From the NCBI GenBank assembly GCA_028583405.1, contig CM053250.1:38947142-39011141 (forward strand): a DNA stretch of 64,000 bases, in the 5' to 3' direction. Position numbers and translations under genes: made by a program. The DNA comes from Pogonophryne albipinna. Taxonomy: Eukaryota > Chordata > Actinopteri > Perciformes > Artedidraconidae. The first letter of the stretch is position 1. Every line of letters starts with the position of its first letter. Of the stretch, positions 12,273-22,725 are shown in pieces. The notes below the pieces were generated by a model that was not told the origin of the DNA, did not search any database, and was given only the letters and a program-made list of their open reading frames with translations.

Positions 12273-14723
12273 TTACAAAGAAACATCTTCTGACTTTGAT
12301 CTGAACTTTGTCAGGTGGCACAAGTCCTGCTTTGACTCATTCTTGGACATCAGTCTCCTGCTGGTCTCCTGAGCTCTGATCCCTCCATCCCTCTTTTCCT
12401 GTGAGAAGTACGTAGCAGAAGCCTCGGTCACCATTTTAACGACCCTCTCAATGCTTTGAGTATGGCAAGGCCAGTTTAGTACCTCCATGGGGGTTTTGAT
12501 GAAGTTTTTCACCTCCGAGGTGCTTAGCAAGCAGGTGAGAGGTGGCTCTGACACACCTTCTGACCAGCTGATCAAGTCCCCAATGCTGGAAGCATCACAA
12601 TTGATGTCAGGAGTCCTTCTGGTCCTGACAGAGGAGTCCCCCAGCTGAGTGTCTGGGTCCCCCTCTCCCCTAATGGCCAGGATTCTCCCCACCCCCTCAA
12701 TTCTCTCCTTCTGATCCTCAGAGCACAGCAGTGTTTGGAGGATGGCTTCACTGTGGGCATACCAAGCAGATCTTCTCACAGTTGGCATCACAAGTTCCAG
12801 AACCTCCTTCCTCTGGGACTTGAGGCAGTCCAGCTGAAACAGGATGTGCCTAGGCCCTTCGATCCAGGAGTGCTTGACCTTCACGTTAAACCAACATGGA
12901 TAATACACTCCAATGATGAATTCCACAATCAATTGTAGATTCTTCAGTTTCTTTCCTTTAAGTCTGTGCTTTGACACCCAGAGCCTGAGAAGTCTGTTTG
13001 CTGTGGTGAGCCAGCGGCTGTGGTTTACTGGTCCAATCTCCAACAGAGCCAGCCTTGCAGGAAACACTCCATCCCTGACTGCACAGACCATTTTATAGCC
13101 ATAGTGTTGATCAGTTGAGAGATCTTGAATGACCTTGTCAGGCAGCTTGATCAGTGGAGGGCCAACAAAGATCCGGGTGAAGTTTGGATTGATATCCAAG
13201 TCTGTAGCGGAATCAAGGAGCTTTCCTATTGGCCCAGATAATTTGCTGTCTGACAGAGTAGGGCCATCAAGGCCAACAATGAGATGGCGCAGGGGAAGTT
13301 CACCAGTGTGCAGGTTGCACACCAACCACACCAGCTTTCTCCCCAGGTGCAGCTCCAACTTTCGCATAACCCCAGCTTTCACACCAGTGTTGACATTAGT
13401 TGAGTCTCCTCCAATGGCCGATAAGGTCTTATCAAAACCCCTTTCTTTCAGCCAGGCCAACAGGACCTTAGCAATCTGCTCAGCATGTGAGTCCTCTTTA
13501 GTTGCTTTCTCTGGGGTAAAGTGGAACAGATAGTTGCTGCCAGGCTCACTAGCAACACTATAGTGTTCTTCTTTGATCTTTGCAGGAAAAGATTGGTCAC
13601 TGCCCTCAGCTTCCATCATCACATTGGTCAGGTCAATCCGCCCATCAAAGAGGATGCAGGAGATCCCCCCCATCTCCCTGCACTTCTCCTCAAACTCTTC
13701 TCCCAGCTCTCTCATCAACTTCTCCTGTGCTCTCTTGACCTTGTTCTTATCAATCACTTTACTTGTGTTGTCTTCTGTGATGATTCCTGCATCAATCAGA
13801 GCTGCAGTTGCTATCGCTGCAGTTGGTCTCAGCCCTATGCCATACCTTACACTAGCAAGCGCAATATTTGGAATATCGTCATAGTTTTTCTGCACTTTTG
13901 TTGAAGCTGCAGGCTCAGTTTCAGGGAAGAGCTCAACTTCAGGGACAAACTCATCTTCAGAACCACTCTCCAATTCCAGATCCTCATCACCATCTGCCAA
14001 AAATCTCTTAACATCCTTCCTGGCTGCCTTGTCTGCTGCTGCAGCATTTTCCTCCCTGCTCCTTCTCCTTTCCTCAGCCATGTTTTCCATCCCCTGCCTT
14101 TCCAATGTCCTCACCTGTCTCTTGTGCTCCTGCAGATCAGGGGCCCCCATTTGGTGGGGTCCTTTACTTCCAACCTTCTCTTTCTGTCCCTTGATGTATG
14201 CAAGATCTTTTAAAGGAATCCTGTTCTCTCTGCTGCAGCAACAGTTCATGTGGGCTTGAATCACACAGCCATCACAGCCTCCCCTCTCACAACTGCTAAT
14301 CTGACACTTGCAAGTCAAAATATCAAATAGTTGGTCTAACTTGACACTGAACCTCTCTTTTGCATCAAGTTTTCCCTTCCCAAGGGAAAACTTCACTGCC
14401 TGATTCCAGACCTCCTTGAGCTTGGACATGATGGTCACCTTTTCATTTATAACAGGTGGCTTGAAAAGAGCATTCGCTTTGGACCACTGACCAATCAGAC
14501 CAGGGAAGATGTCACCCACCAGCTGGTCCACTGGGTAGTTCCTCCTATCATCTGTACTTTGATCCCTCAAGTAGATGCCATACCTCAGGATATCCCTCAA
14601 AGTTGGCAGTTCAGACACCAACAGCTCTCGCCCAGTGCCAACAAGATTACTCAAATGAGAATTCGATTTTGCCCTTGTTTTGACTTGAGCCATTTCAACT
14701 AGTTCACACTGAAAACGTTTCAT
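12273..14723 (-). CDS. Putative transposase of unassigned DDE-like type (816 aa, intact)
   Basis: Uninterrupted reading frame from a true ATG at 14723 to TAA at 12273, in one exon. Residues 1-130 are mostly helical and basic. A Cys/His cluster lies at 138-163 (CKC, C, C-x2-C, H, CCC), probably zinc-binding. Residues 200-275 are charged, coiled-coil-like, then strongly acidic. The C-terminal part has short blocks suggesting an RNase H-like catalytic core: LFDGRIDL (D360), GGDSTNVNTG (D440), CNLHTGELPLRH, HSRWLTTANRLLRLW (568-582), and WPCHTQSIERVVK (751-763) with a possible final acid at E759. The wording recalls uncharacterised proteins repeated in arthropod and fish genomes; I could not place it in a named superfamily. 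The link to transposition is inferred from its position between inverted repeats and a target duplication. The active-site assignment is a guess. Confidence 0.8.
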   Translation of the reverse strand: MKRFQCELVEMAQVKTRAKSNSHLSNLVGTGRELLVSELPTLRDILRYGIYLRDQSTDDRRNYPVDQLVGDIFPGLIGQWSKANALFKPPVINEKVTIMSKLKEVWNQAVKFSLGKGKLDAKERFSVKLDQLFDILTCKCQISSCERGGCDGCVIQAHMNCCCSRENRIPLKDLAYIKGQKEKVGSKGPHQMGAPDLQEHKRQVRTLERQGMENMAEERRRSREENAAAADKAARKDVKRFLADGDEDLELESGSEDEFVPEVELFPETEPAASTKVQKNYDDIPNIALASVRYGIGLRPTAAIATAALIDAGIITEDNTSKVIDKNKVKRAQEKLMRELGEEFEEKCREMGGISCILFDGRIDLTNVMMEAEGSDQSFPAKIKEEHYSVASEPGSNYLFHFTPEKATKEDSHAEQIAKVLLAWLKERGFDKTLSAIGGDSTNVNTGVKAGVMRKLELHLGRKLVWLVCNLHTGELPLRHLIVGLDGPTLSDSKLSGPIGKLLDSATDLDINPNFTRIFVGPPLIKLPDKVIQDLSTDQHYGYKMVCAVRDGVFPARLALLEIGPVNHSRWLTTANRLLRLWVSKHRLKGKKLKNLQLIVEFIIGVYYPCWFNVKVKHSWIEGPRHILFQLDCLKSQRKEVLELVMPTVRRSAWYAHSEAILQTLLCSEDQKERIEGVGRILAIRGEGDPDTQLGDSSVRTRRTPDINCDASSIGDLISWSEGVSEPPLTCLLSTSEVKNFIKTPMEVLNWPCHTQSIERVVKMVTEASATYFSQEKRDGGIRAQETSRRLMSKNESKQDLCHLTKFRSKSEDVSL

Positions 14724-14752
14724 TTCCTGTAATTTTCACGTCAGACAGGAAC

Positions 14753-14807
14753 ATGAAAGCCCTGACTTCAAAATAAAAGCCCTGACTTCAAAATAAAAGC
14801 CCCCCAA
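14753..14807. repeat. Short tandem repeat upstream of the 816-codon gene
   Basis: The 24-bp unit GCCCTGACTTCAAAATAAAA occurs twice, with a partial third copy, just before the gene's start on the minus strand. It might act as a subterminal or promoter element; this is inference. Confidence 0.7.
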
Positions 14808-15006
14808 CTTAAGTCTCTTTTTTCCTGAAGAATAGCTAAATAATCAAAAAATAGACAATATTCAACTGCAAATTGATGTAGCTTAGGTTTATTGAAATTG
14901 AAAAATGTCTTCAGATTTGTGTTCTACACGCCAAACTACGTTATTTGAACACCCCTCTCGGTCGATTTAGAAAAAAAAAATAGTATGGCCCGCCCTAGAG
15001 TTACAT

Positions 15007-15350
15007 GCATGCTGGAGGACACTAAGGCTCTTTACAGTCTTACGTCCGATGGCCGAGCCCTGGCAGCCATGCAGGATGCGGCAAGAGTTGGCCTTGACCA
15101 CACGCCGGCTGTTGAGCCTACCATTGCTTCCCTCATAGTTTCCCCTGACGAAGCTCTGAGGTCGGAGGCCAGGTGCCCTCGACCCCAATGTCGGGTCACT
15201 GATGACCTACTCACTAAGGCTTACGATACAGCGGCGCGCATGGGCCGTATAGGCAATTCCCTTTCTCACCTCATGCTCACCCTCTCAGCTTCCCCGCAGC
15301 AGGATGCTCTTAGCGCTTCCGTGACGCCTCATTACAGGCGTTCGCTCTGA
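15007..15350 (+). pseudogene. DIRS gag-like reading frame, second part
   Basis: Reads CMLEDTKALYSLTSDGRALA...VTDDLLTKAYDTAARMGRIGNSLSHLM to a TGA at 15348-15350. It is the continuation of the gag frame split by the insertion at 11990-14997; the first M of the apparent frame at 14985 lies inside the inserted element and is accidental. 15351-15715 carries only broken frames (Pro/Arg-rich). Confidence 0.65.
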
Positions 15351-15715
15351 TGTCTAGAGAGCTTGGGCGCCTGATGTCCACTCTCGTCCAAACTCGTCGC
15401 CAGGTTTGGCTGACACAGTCACCCTTATAAGAGACATGTAGGACTCTCCGTCCACCGGCTCACCCCAGTGCCTGCCATGGGCCTCAGCGCCCCACGAGGG
15501 GGCTGGCCCGCTACGGTCCTGTTAACTCGCCCCCAAGGCAGCCTCGATATCCGGTGCCTAACCGTCGCCCCACCAGAGCCAGAGGCCGGGGGGCAAGGTA
15601 CTGAGGGTCTGGGGCCGGCTGTTGCTCAAGCTTCAGACCCCTGGGTGGTTTCCACCTAACCCAAGGGTACAAGCTTCAGTTCCGACGCTGGCCCCCAGTC
15701 TTCAGCCGGGTCAAG

Positions 15716-16265
15716 ATGACCACCATAAGCGACCTGGCAAAAGAAATCGCCCTAAACCAGGAGCTGTCAGTCCTCCTTGCCAAGGGTGCAATCGAGCCTG
15801 TGGACCCCATCTCACAGCCCGGGGGCTTCTACTCGACGGTAAGGAAGAAAGGCGGTGGACTTCGCCCAATCCTCGATCTGAGGGGACTCAACAAGTTCCT
15901 AAAGATTTTACCTTTCCATGTGCTGAGCACAGCGGACGTTCTACGTACCGTGGCCAGGGGGGAATGGTTCACGTCCGTCGACTTGAAGGACGCTTATTTT
16001 CATGTGCCTATTGTGCCTCATCACAGGCAGTTTCTTCGCTTTGCCTTCAGAGGCCGTCATTTCCAGTTCAGGGTGTTCCATTCGGACTCTCCCTCTCCTT
16101 AGACGACTGGTTAATCTGTGCACCATCCCGGTTACAGACGATCCAGGACACGGCTCTCCTTCTCTCTCATGTCGCCCGGCTAGGCCTCATGGTGAACATG
16201 GAGAAGAGTTGTCTGAACCCCTCTCAGAGCCTAACCTTCATTGGGGTGGCTCTGGACACAGTCAC
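15716..16265 (+). pseudogene. DIRS reverse transcriptase with internal deletion
   Basis: First frame (15716-16102): NQELSVLLAKGAIEPVDP, GGLRPILDLRGLNKFL and WFTSVDLKDAYFHVPI, the fingers and first catalytic Asp of a DIRS/Ty3-like RT. At about 16085 the frame breaks and the sequence jumps to LDDWLICAPSRLQTIQD and SCLNPSQSLTFIGVALD, normally preceded by a Tyr in YLDD. The stretch between the QFRV/FG motif and the YLDD box is therefore deleted and the enzyme inactive. Confidence 0.8.
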
Positions 16266-16900
16266 TCAACCAGCGAAAGCAGTGTTCTCGCCCCCACTCC
16301 TGGTAGACGTGATGCTTTATTCTAGCAGCAGCCGACTGGATAGGCTGTCCTGCTGAAACTTCTTTTTTTTTCCAGCTAGGTGAAGGCAGTGCTCTCGCTC
16401 CCGCTCCCTCTGCTGGTAACATGGGTGTAGTTACATCCCTTTTGTGTTCGGCGAGTAGGAGCGTTGTTCTACTCTTTCCGTTCAGCAGGTAGCTGGTGAA
16501 GGCTGTGTTCTCGCACCCCGCTCCCGCCTACGCTGCATCTGGCATTCGTTATTAACTCAACCAGTGAGCGCGGTGTTCTCGCCCCCGCTCCTGGTAGACG
16601 CGCTGCTTCATTCTAGCAGCAGCTGCCTGGCTAAACTGCCCTGTTAAATTTCCTTATCTAATCCACCTAGGTGAATGCAGTGCTCGCTCCCGCTCTCTCT
16701 GCTGGTAACGTGGTGTAGGACATTTACATCCCTCTCTGTGTTCGGCTTGTAGGAGCATTGCTCTACTCTTTACGTTCAGCAGGTAGCTAGTGGAGGCTGT
16801 GTTCTTGCACCCGCTCCCGGTAGGCGTGTTGCTTGATTCTAGCAGGAGCCGCCTGGCTAGGCTGTCCTGTTAAACTTCCTTGTTTAACCCAGCTAGGTGC
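16264..16900 (+). repeat. Tandem repeat of about 290 bp after the DIRS RT
   Basis: Two units and part of a third begin at about 16264, 16554 and 16793. They share GTGTTCTCGCCCCCGCTCCT, TTCTAGCAGCAG, TAGGCTGTCCTGTTAAA and CAGCAGGTAGCT. They lie where RNase H sequence would be expected, suggesting replacement or slippage during reverse transcription. Confidence 0.75.
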
Positions 16901-17194
16901 GGGCCTGTCCATCTGCTGCACAGACTCTGCTGTGGGACGCCTTGGCGGCTCCCCAACAGGAAGGACCTCTTGTCTCAGTTGGAGGGTCAGATGTGGCACC
17001 CCGACCCCTGCTGCCTCCAGCTGTGGGTCTGGCCACTGGAGGGCCCGACCCACTGCTGAGCGACTGCATAGAGTCTGTCAGGAAGACTATTCTCAAATGC
17101 CAGGGCACCATCTACTCGTAGGCAGTACGAAAACAGGTGGAAACTGTTTTGCTTTTTTGACTGGTGCCAAGGGCGAAATGAGGACCCAGTATAT

Positions 17195-17744
17195 TGCTCG
17201 GTGCCTAGGACCCTTGAGTTCCTGCAGTCCCTCCTGGACGACGGCTGGTGTCCCGCTACCGTCAGGGTGTATGTGGCTGCTATATCAGCTCAACACATAA
17301 GGGCTGACAACAGCACAGTGGGAGCCATAGGTTGGTATCCCTCTTTTTAAGGGGGAGCTCTGAGGCTTCGCCCCCCCGAATATCCCAAGGGCCCCTACAT
17401 GGGACCTGCCCTTGGTGCTGGATGCCCTATGCTCGCCTCCTGTTGAACCTTTGTTTCAGGCAGAACTGGAGTGGCTCTCAGCTAAGACTGCTTTCCTTCT
17501 TGCCATCACCTCAGCAAAGCATGTAAGCGAGCTTCAGGCCTTGTCCGTGAACAGCTCGTGTCTGAGGTGGAACTCAGATGGCTCAGATGTCACCTTATGG
17601 CCGAACACAGCGTTCCTCCCTAAGATGCAAGGACATATGTGCTGCGGCCACATGGGCATCCCAGAGCACATTCGCCAGATACTACAGGGTGAATGTTGCC
17701 GCCCCTCACCTGCTGGGCGTGGTCCTCCTGCAGAGTCAGCCTAG
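17195..17744 (+). pseudogene. DIRS tyrosine recombinase remnant
   Basis: The core-binding part reads EFLQSLLDDGWCPATVRVYV and IRADNSTVG in one frame near 17207-17310. Another frame (17412-17630) has VLDALCSPPVEPLFQAELEW, KTAFLLAITSAKHVSELQALS and VTLWPNTAFLPK. The C-terminus near 17640-17740 reads AAATWASQSTFARYYRVNVA, with the Tyr region. Frame changes and a gap between the last two blocks, where the catalytic His-x-x-Arg should be, make it inactive. In the family this enzyme integrates a circular DNA copy. Confidence 0.78.
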
Positions 17745-17799
17745 GCCATCCTTATAGCAGGGGGAGTATTCAGACTTCCTCGTGACTCTGTTGGTATAG

Positions 17800-18133
17800 G
17801 TCATCCAGTGCTAAAGCACCGCCTCTGGCGGTCAGTAAGGATGAAATAGAACGATAGTTACGTATGTAACTACGGTTCTATGAATACTGGATGACCGCCA
17901 GAGTTTCTTGGTCACTCGGAATCTCGTGTTTCCGCGAGAAGATTCCATAGGACTGAACTCGTTGACAACACCGGAACTTATGCCTTCCGGGGTCATACGA
18001 GGTCACACGTGACTTTGTTGATATAAATATTCGACCTACGCATGTGCGAGACGGAAGATATCCAGTGCTAAAGCACCGCCTCTGGCGGTCATCCAGTATT
18101 CATAGAACCGTAGTTACATACGTAACTATAGTT
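17800..18133. repeat. DIRS right terminal inverted repeats
   Basis: GTAGTTACATACGTAACTAT-type palindromes and CTCTGGCGGTCATCCAGTATTC occur in both orientations here. 17930-18110 is the inverted copy of 4930-5070. This is the characteristic end structure of DIRS elements. Confidence 0.75.
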
Positions 18134-18382
18134 TTATTGACTTCAGTCAATATACTGAAAAAAGCCACTGTACTCACATGCACACTTTACTATGAAATCA
18201 CAGCCAATCAACAGAGTGCATTGCATATTTATTAAAACAATAAATCATCACAATGCTTGAACAATACACATAAAGCCACATTACTAATCCATACATTTCA
18301 AAATCTGTGAATACATTAAAAACACAACACATCTGCAGCTCTCCAGGGCTAAATTAGAACAGAGTAGGCCCAGAATTAGACA

Positions 18383-18402
18383 CTCTCTCTCTCTCTCTCA
18401 CT

Positions 18403-18467
<65 letters not shown>
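18383..18467. repeat. Compound (CT)n(CA)n microsatellite
   Basis: CT run at 18383-18399, a short interruption, then CA run at 18405-18467. The rest of 18134-19490 shows no gene or element I can name, apart from a G run at 19279-19295. Confidence 0.95.
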
Positions 18468-18470
<3 letters not shown>

Positions 18471-19497
18471 CAAGGGAGTTCTAATATCCAATGTAATTTC
18501 AAATTGTATTTTCAAATGCAGTATATAAATAAGTGTCACCGTGGTAACATTGTTGAAATAAGGAAAATAAATATAATTATTCTGCTGTTAGAATTGGAGG
18601 GATGAAACCCTCTCTAACGGTCACACATGCAGAGCACACAGTGAAATGTGTTCTCTGCTTTTAACCCATCCTAGTACCAGGAGTCTAGTACTAGGGGAGC
18701 AGTGAAAGAAGGGTTTACTTGAAAGAACTTGAATTGCATTTCAAACTCTGTAATATTCTACACAGATCTAATATACAAACAGTTAAATAAAGAGTTGAAA
18801 AACATAATATTTACATCTGCCAGTACAGACACATGTAAAAACTATACATCAGTTTAAAAATGTTCTCAACATTTGTACTTGTTCCTCTGCGCATGAAACA
18901 GAGTCTAACCGTCCTGCCTTTAGCTATTCAGCTTGTCTTCCACTCCGCAGTGCTAATCTGTGGAATCTAAGGACACTGGTTGGGCTTAAAGGGAATAGGA
19001 ATAGAAATTAGTCGAACGAATATTTAAAGAAGATCGTGTTTCCACTTTAATAATCAAAGAACCAAGAATTAGAACCAACTCTGCACTGCCCCTTAATTCT
19101 ACAGAGCGTCCTGTCACATTTCCGCTAACTGTTTTGCATTCAGCTGTCACGCACCACCTGTGCATGCATCGCAGAGATACAAGCCACCGACTGAACAAAT
19201 TAGCAACTAGATGTTTAACATATTAATAGGATAGGATTATGTCTTTGTTGTGTTTACAGATTGTTACACTGCCCCTGATTGGGGGGGGGGGGGGGAAATC
19301 ACAACATTCTTCTCACATTTAAATGAATCTCTAAATATCTAAAGCTATTTGTTGAACCAAACATCAGCACTGCCAAGTACACATAGCACTTTTTGAAAAA
19401 GCTAAAATATGTTAATAAACAACAGGTTATTCTGCTTACTCAATCGTAATAAAGCAATCTTTTTAGAGGCATAAAGACTGAAATACATGTTGTTCAC

Positions 19498-20878
19498 TAC
19501 AGCAAGACAGTTTCATCCCACAGGCAATAAGACTGTTAAACACCTGAACTGTTGAAACAACATCCACAATATTCATCTGGCTGCTACTTAAAATGTATTT
19601 ATCTATTTACCTAATATATCATATTTCAATGACTTGCATATTAGACTCTTATTGCACTATTTCACTTTTTTAAACAATGTTCTTCTTGTATTTACTATTT
19701 ACTTGCACTAGGGCTGAACGATATACCGTGTCATGGCGATAACCGCGGTATGCGCATGCGCGGTATTCACACCGCAGGGACGTGCGGTTTTATTCATTTT
19801 TTTTAAAAATGCTAACGCACTTTAGCACAGACTTCAAAATAAAGATACCCTTATTACTTATCGAAACTGCACATACAATATATCCGATTAAAACTGAGAC
19901 TCCACAGATTATTTAAGTATAGTATCTAAGCGATCCGATCTCGCAACAGGGAAAGCAAACACAGACATCACAACACGTACCTTTTACGGAGCTTTTACTG
20001 GAGATCGTCTCACCGTAGCTGTCAATCTGATCAAAAGACGTGTTCAATGGCATTAAAACGAGAAAGAAAAAACGCGGCTGAATCGGTTGATCCATAGGTT
20101 GATAATGTATCTGTGGCTTTGAAGCAATTGTTTATAATCCATAATTCAATTTTTATGTAAAAATCGGAGCACAAAAGTTAGCTGCTAATGGTAGCCACCA
20201 GAGTGTATGCAGCTTCCGGTTTTGGCTACGCGTCACTCTCACTCCTTATTTGTTTATGTGTTGGTGTGTGTAGAACTTCCCCTGCATGCACAGCAAACTA
20301 CCAATCACAATCATTCTTGATCAGATCACAGCAGGCCCCGCCCCGCTAATTTGCAGACCATCAAAACACTGGTAAAAAATGAGCGACGCACAGGAGGACA
20401 ATACCGGAGAGAATGAAGATTTACTTCCAAGAAGCTTCCTATAGTTTAATGGGTCGTAACAAATACGTTTAATCTCTTGGATCCCTTACCACTCTTCTTC
20501 ATTCACAGATGAACCCCCTTATTTGAGGGTAAGCAACATGCCAAGACCGGAAGCAGCAGCCACTCTGGTGGCTACCATTAGCAGCTAACTTTTGCTCTGC
20601 GATATTTACATAAAAATGGAATTATGGAAAAAAGTAAAGTACCCGCGTGGACTTTGGGGCTTAACAGGTTAAAAAAACCGCAATATATACCGCAGGGGGG
20701 GGAAAAAATCGCGATGTCAGTTTTTTTCAATACCGTGCAGCCCTAACTTGCACGATATCTTTCTGTTTATCTGTGTTTTGTGTTGCACTGTTGGAGAAGC
20801 CTGTGACCTAAGATTTTCATCGACATAACTACACTGTAGCCATGTTCTTTTGACAAATAAAGAACCTTGAACCTTGAA
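19498..20878 (+). mobile_element. LINE 3' terminal fragment split by a hAT element
   Basis: The left part (19498-19708) reads like the end of a LINE ORF (ARQFHP-type, recalling NSFxPRAxRLLN) followed by an A/T-rich 3' UTR. The right part (20746-20878) ends GAACCTTGAACCTTGAA, a common LINE tail in fish. The same tail motif occurs in the foldback family at 8550-8665 and 48998-49110. The clade is not determined. Confidence 0.55.
19709..20745. mobile_element. Non-autonomous hAT element
   Basis: Ends TAGGGCTGAACGATATAC and, inverted, TAGGGCTGCACGGTAT; exact 8-bp duplication ACTTGCAC (19701-19708 and 20746-20753). Internal sequence 19835-20095 is shared with 26020-26300, so an older repeat lies inside. 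No transposase. Confidence 0.87.
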
Positions 20879-21767
20879 GTAGACCCAGCAGGGTCACGTT
20901 TCACAAATCCAAAATAAAATGTAAACAAAAACCATCATAACTTAAATATCACTTACAGCAATGTACATCATCATTTCACTACACCAAATAAAGGATGAAG
21001 AACAGTCGGACATATTTACATGCAGCATCTAATTCAAGAGTTTAATTTGTTTAGACTATTTAAACTTTCCATTATTCCTCCTTGTAAAAACACTACATAG
21101 CTTTCTAGTGCATGTTTGACACGCTGCCAACTAGATAAAATTAATCCTGGCTAATAAATCCTCATGAGCCTCATGTGAAAAGTTATTTACATTAGTGTTG
21201 TCACAGAGCTAATATAACCACACGTACAATTCACAGTATGCAATGCACATGTGTATGCTAAGTTGCTAAAGTATTAGCATGATAAAGGTAAGGAGACATG
21301 ATCACTGGTGTTAGTGTTCTCATCAGTTAAAGGGTAGGCTGACTTATGGGATAAGTTATGGAAGCAAATAAGTGCCATAAAGATCTGAATCTTTAAGTAA
21401 CTGAATGCCTTACTATGTCATTTAATTACTACAGAAAACCATTTCATTACACTGACATAGTGTGTACAAAAAAAACATACTTTCATCAAATAATGAAGTA
21501 TTTCTGTTCACGATTACATATGAATCATCAGAATAGTTGTTGTAAGGTTGAACGCTTATGGTCACTGTCACCCCTTTCCCACTGAAATCAGTTCCGTGCT
21601 GGTGCTAGTTGTTTGCAGTTGGTTCAATTTCCAAACCAAATGATATCCAGTTTGGTTGTCGACCGCACATTGCCCGAGTGGAGCCAAGTCATGACGTCAA
21701 AGTTAACCAGAAAGAATATCATTTAGAGCTGTGTTTATGTTGCTCTTAATATTATAATAATAGTAAT

Positions 21768-21850
21768 ACCTTTATTTATGCAGCACTAAAACAAAGTAAC
21801 AAAGTGCTTTACATGGATTAAGAGCAGGCCGTTCAGGCGGCAACAAAGCA
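21768..21850 (-). repeat. Small LINE/SINE 3' end fragment
   Basis: CTTTATTTATGCAGCACT followed by CAAAGTGCTTTACATGG, the inverted form of 3' ends such as that at 58215-58275. The rest of 20880-22725, downstream of trhr2, shows nothing further; part of it is presumably the trhr2 3' UTR. Confidence 0.5.
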
Positions 21851-22477
21851 TCCGGTCACAATTCCCCACCGCCCCCAATAAAATACACAGCGTATCAACA
21901 ACAAAAGCAGTAATACAAAAAAAGAAAAGTAAAACAATTCTTTAAAAAAACACTGGGGTTAAGCCTACTGTTTACTAACGGCAGCTGCCGCTGGAAAGTA
22001 GTAATTCTCTGTCTGACTGTCACACAAATAACATCTCCTGATGCATTTTTCCCTATAAGTGAATATTATTTTAGTGTGAATTGACATTGACAATGTTGCT
22101 GGTGTAAAAAATAAAGAAAAACGACTTATGCCGATGAAGCAGTGTGCTGCTCTTCAAAACGGTCAATGTTAGCTAACAGCTGGTTATTAAAAGTAGGCTG
22201 GAAAATAAATAAATGTCACATGTATGACCTCAAACATGATGGTTATGATGCATATTTGATATACTTTGATAAACATCTTAGAAAAGAGTGATTGAAATAG
22301 GGACAGCTATGTTGAAAGATAATAATGTCTAACTTTTTGTTTGTCACGTCAAATTCTTCTTTCAAAGATATGGATGACACCATTTGTAAATTGCAGTAGA
22401 TGCGGTCTTCTTTGTCCTTGAATTCATAATAACTGACTTTCAGCTTGTCAGTAAGTAAAACAAAACATATTTCGTTT

Positions 22478-22483
22478 TTTATT
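22478..22483 (-). promoter_or_regulatory. Candidate trhr2 poly(A) signal
   Basis: Minus-strand AATAAA about 240 nt beyond the stop codon. It is a hexamer match only; its use as a polyadenylation site is inference. Confidence 0.3.
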
Positions 22484-22725
22484 GGTTCTTTAAATGTGAC
22501 CTGAGCGGCAAAAAATGACTATTTTGGAGTCATTAAATATTCTAAGTCACAGGTCTTTTTTTCTTTTGTCTTTACAATAAAGCGAATCCTATACATTAGT
22601 TGTCTACGGCTGTGAAGTCACCAGATGGAACCAGCTCAATTAAAATGATAGCTTTTCTTTCTTGTTGGATTTAAATTGTGTACTTACAAATTCATAGATA
22701 TCCTATTATATGGTGATATGGAAAC

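Larger units (their letters stand above)
11990..14997 (-). mobile_element. Unassigned DNA transposon with intact 816-codon gene and 9-bp duplication, nested in DIRS gag
   Basis: The ends form a 16-bp inverted repeat with one mismatch (TAGGGCGGGTCATACT at left, TAGGGCGGGCCATACT inverted at right). Flanks GAGTTACAT at 11981-11989 and 14998-15006 are identical. A second inverted motif, GAGGGGTGT, lies inside each end (12042 and about 14950). The element is 3008 bp; its single gene fills most of it. Nine-bp duplications are known for Mutator and some Merlin elements, but the encoded protein does not look like either to me, so I leave the superfamily open. Confidence 0.9.
4923..18133 (+). mobile_element. 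DIRS-type (tyrosine recombinase) retrotransposon, interrupted by four insertions
   Basis: Sequence at 4930-5070 recurs inverted at about 17930-18110 (CCGCCAGAGGCGGTGCTTTA core), and the 17800-18133 end contains further inverted copies, as in DIRS terminal repeats. Between them lie gag-like, reverse transcriptase and tyrosine recombinase sequences in the plus direction. Removing the four nested elements (5281-6686, 7017-9759, 10550-10986, 11990-14997) and their duplications leaves about 5.6 kb, close to a full DIRS element. Reading frames are broken by deletions and stops, so it is defective. Outer boundaries are approximate because DIRS elements make no target duplication. Confidence 0.85.

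Noticed and set aside
12735..14259. Several plus-strand frames across the 816-codon gene
   Set aside because: All are antisense shadows; the minus frame is continuous and carries conserved-looking blocks.
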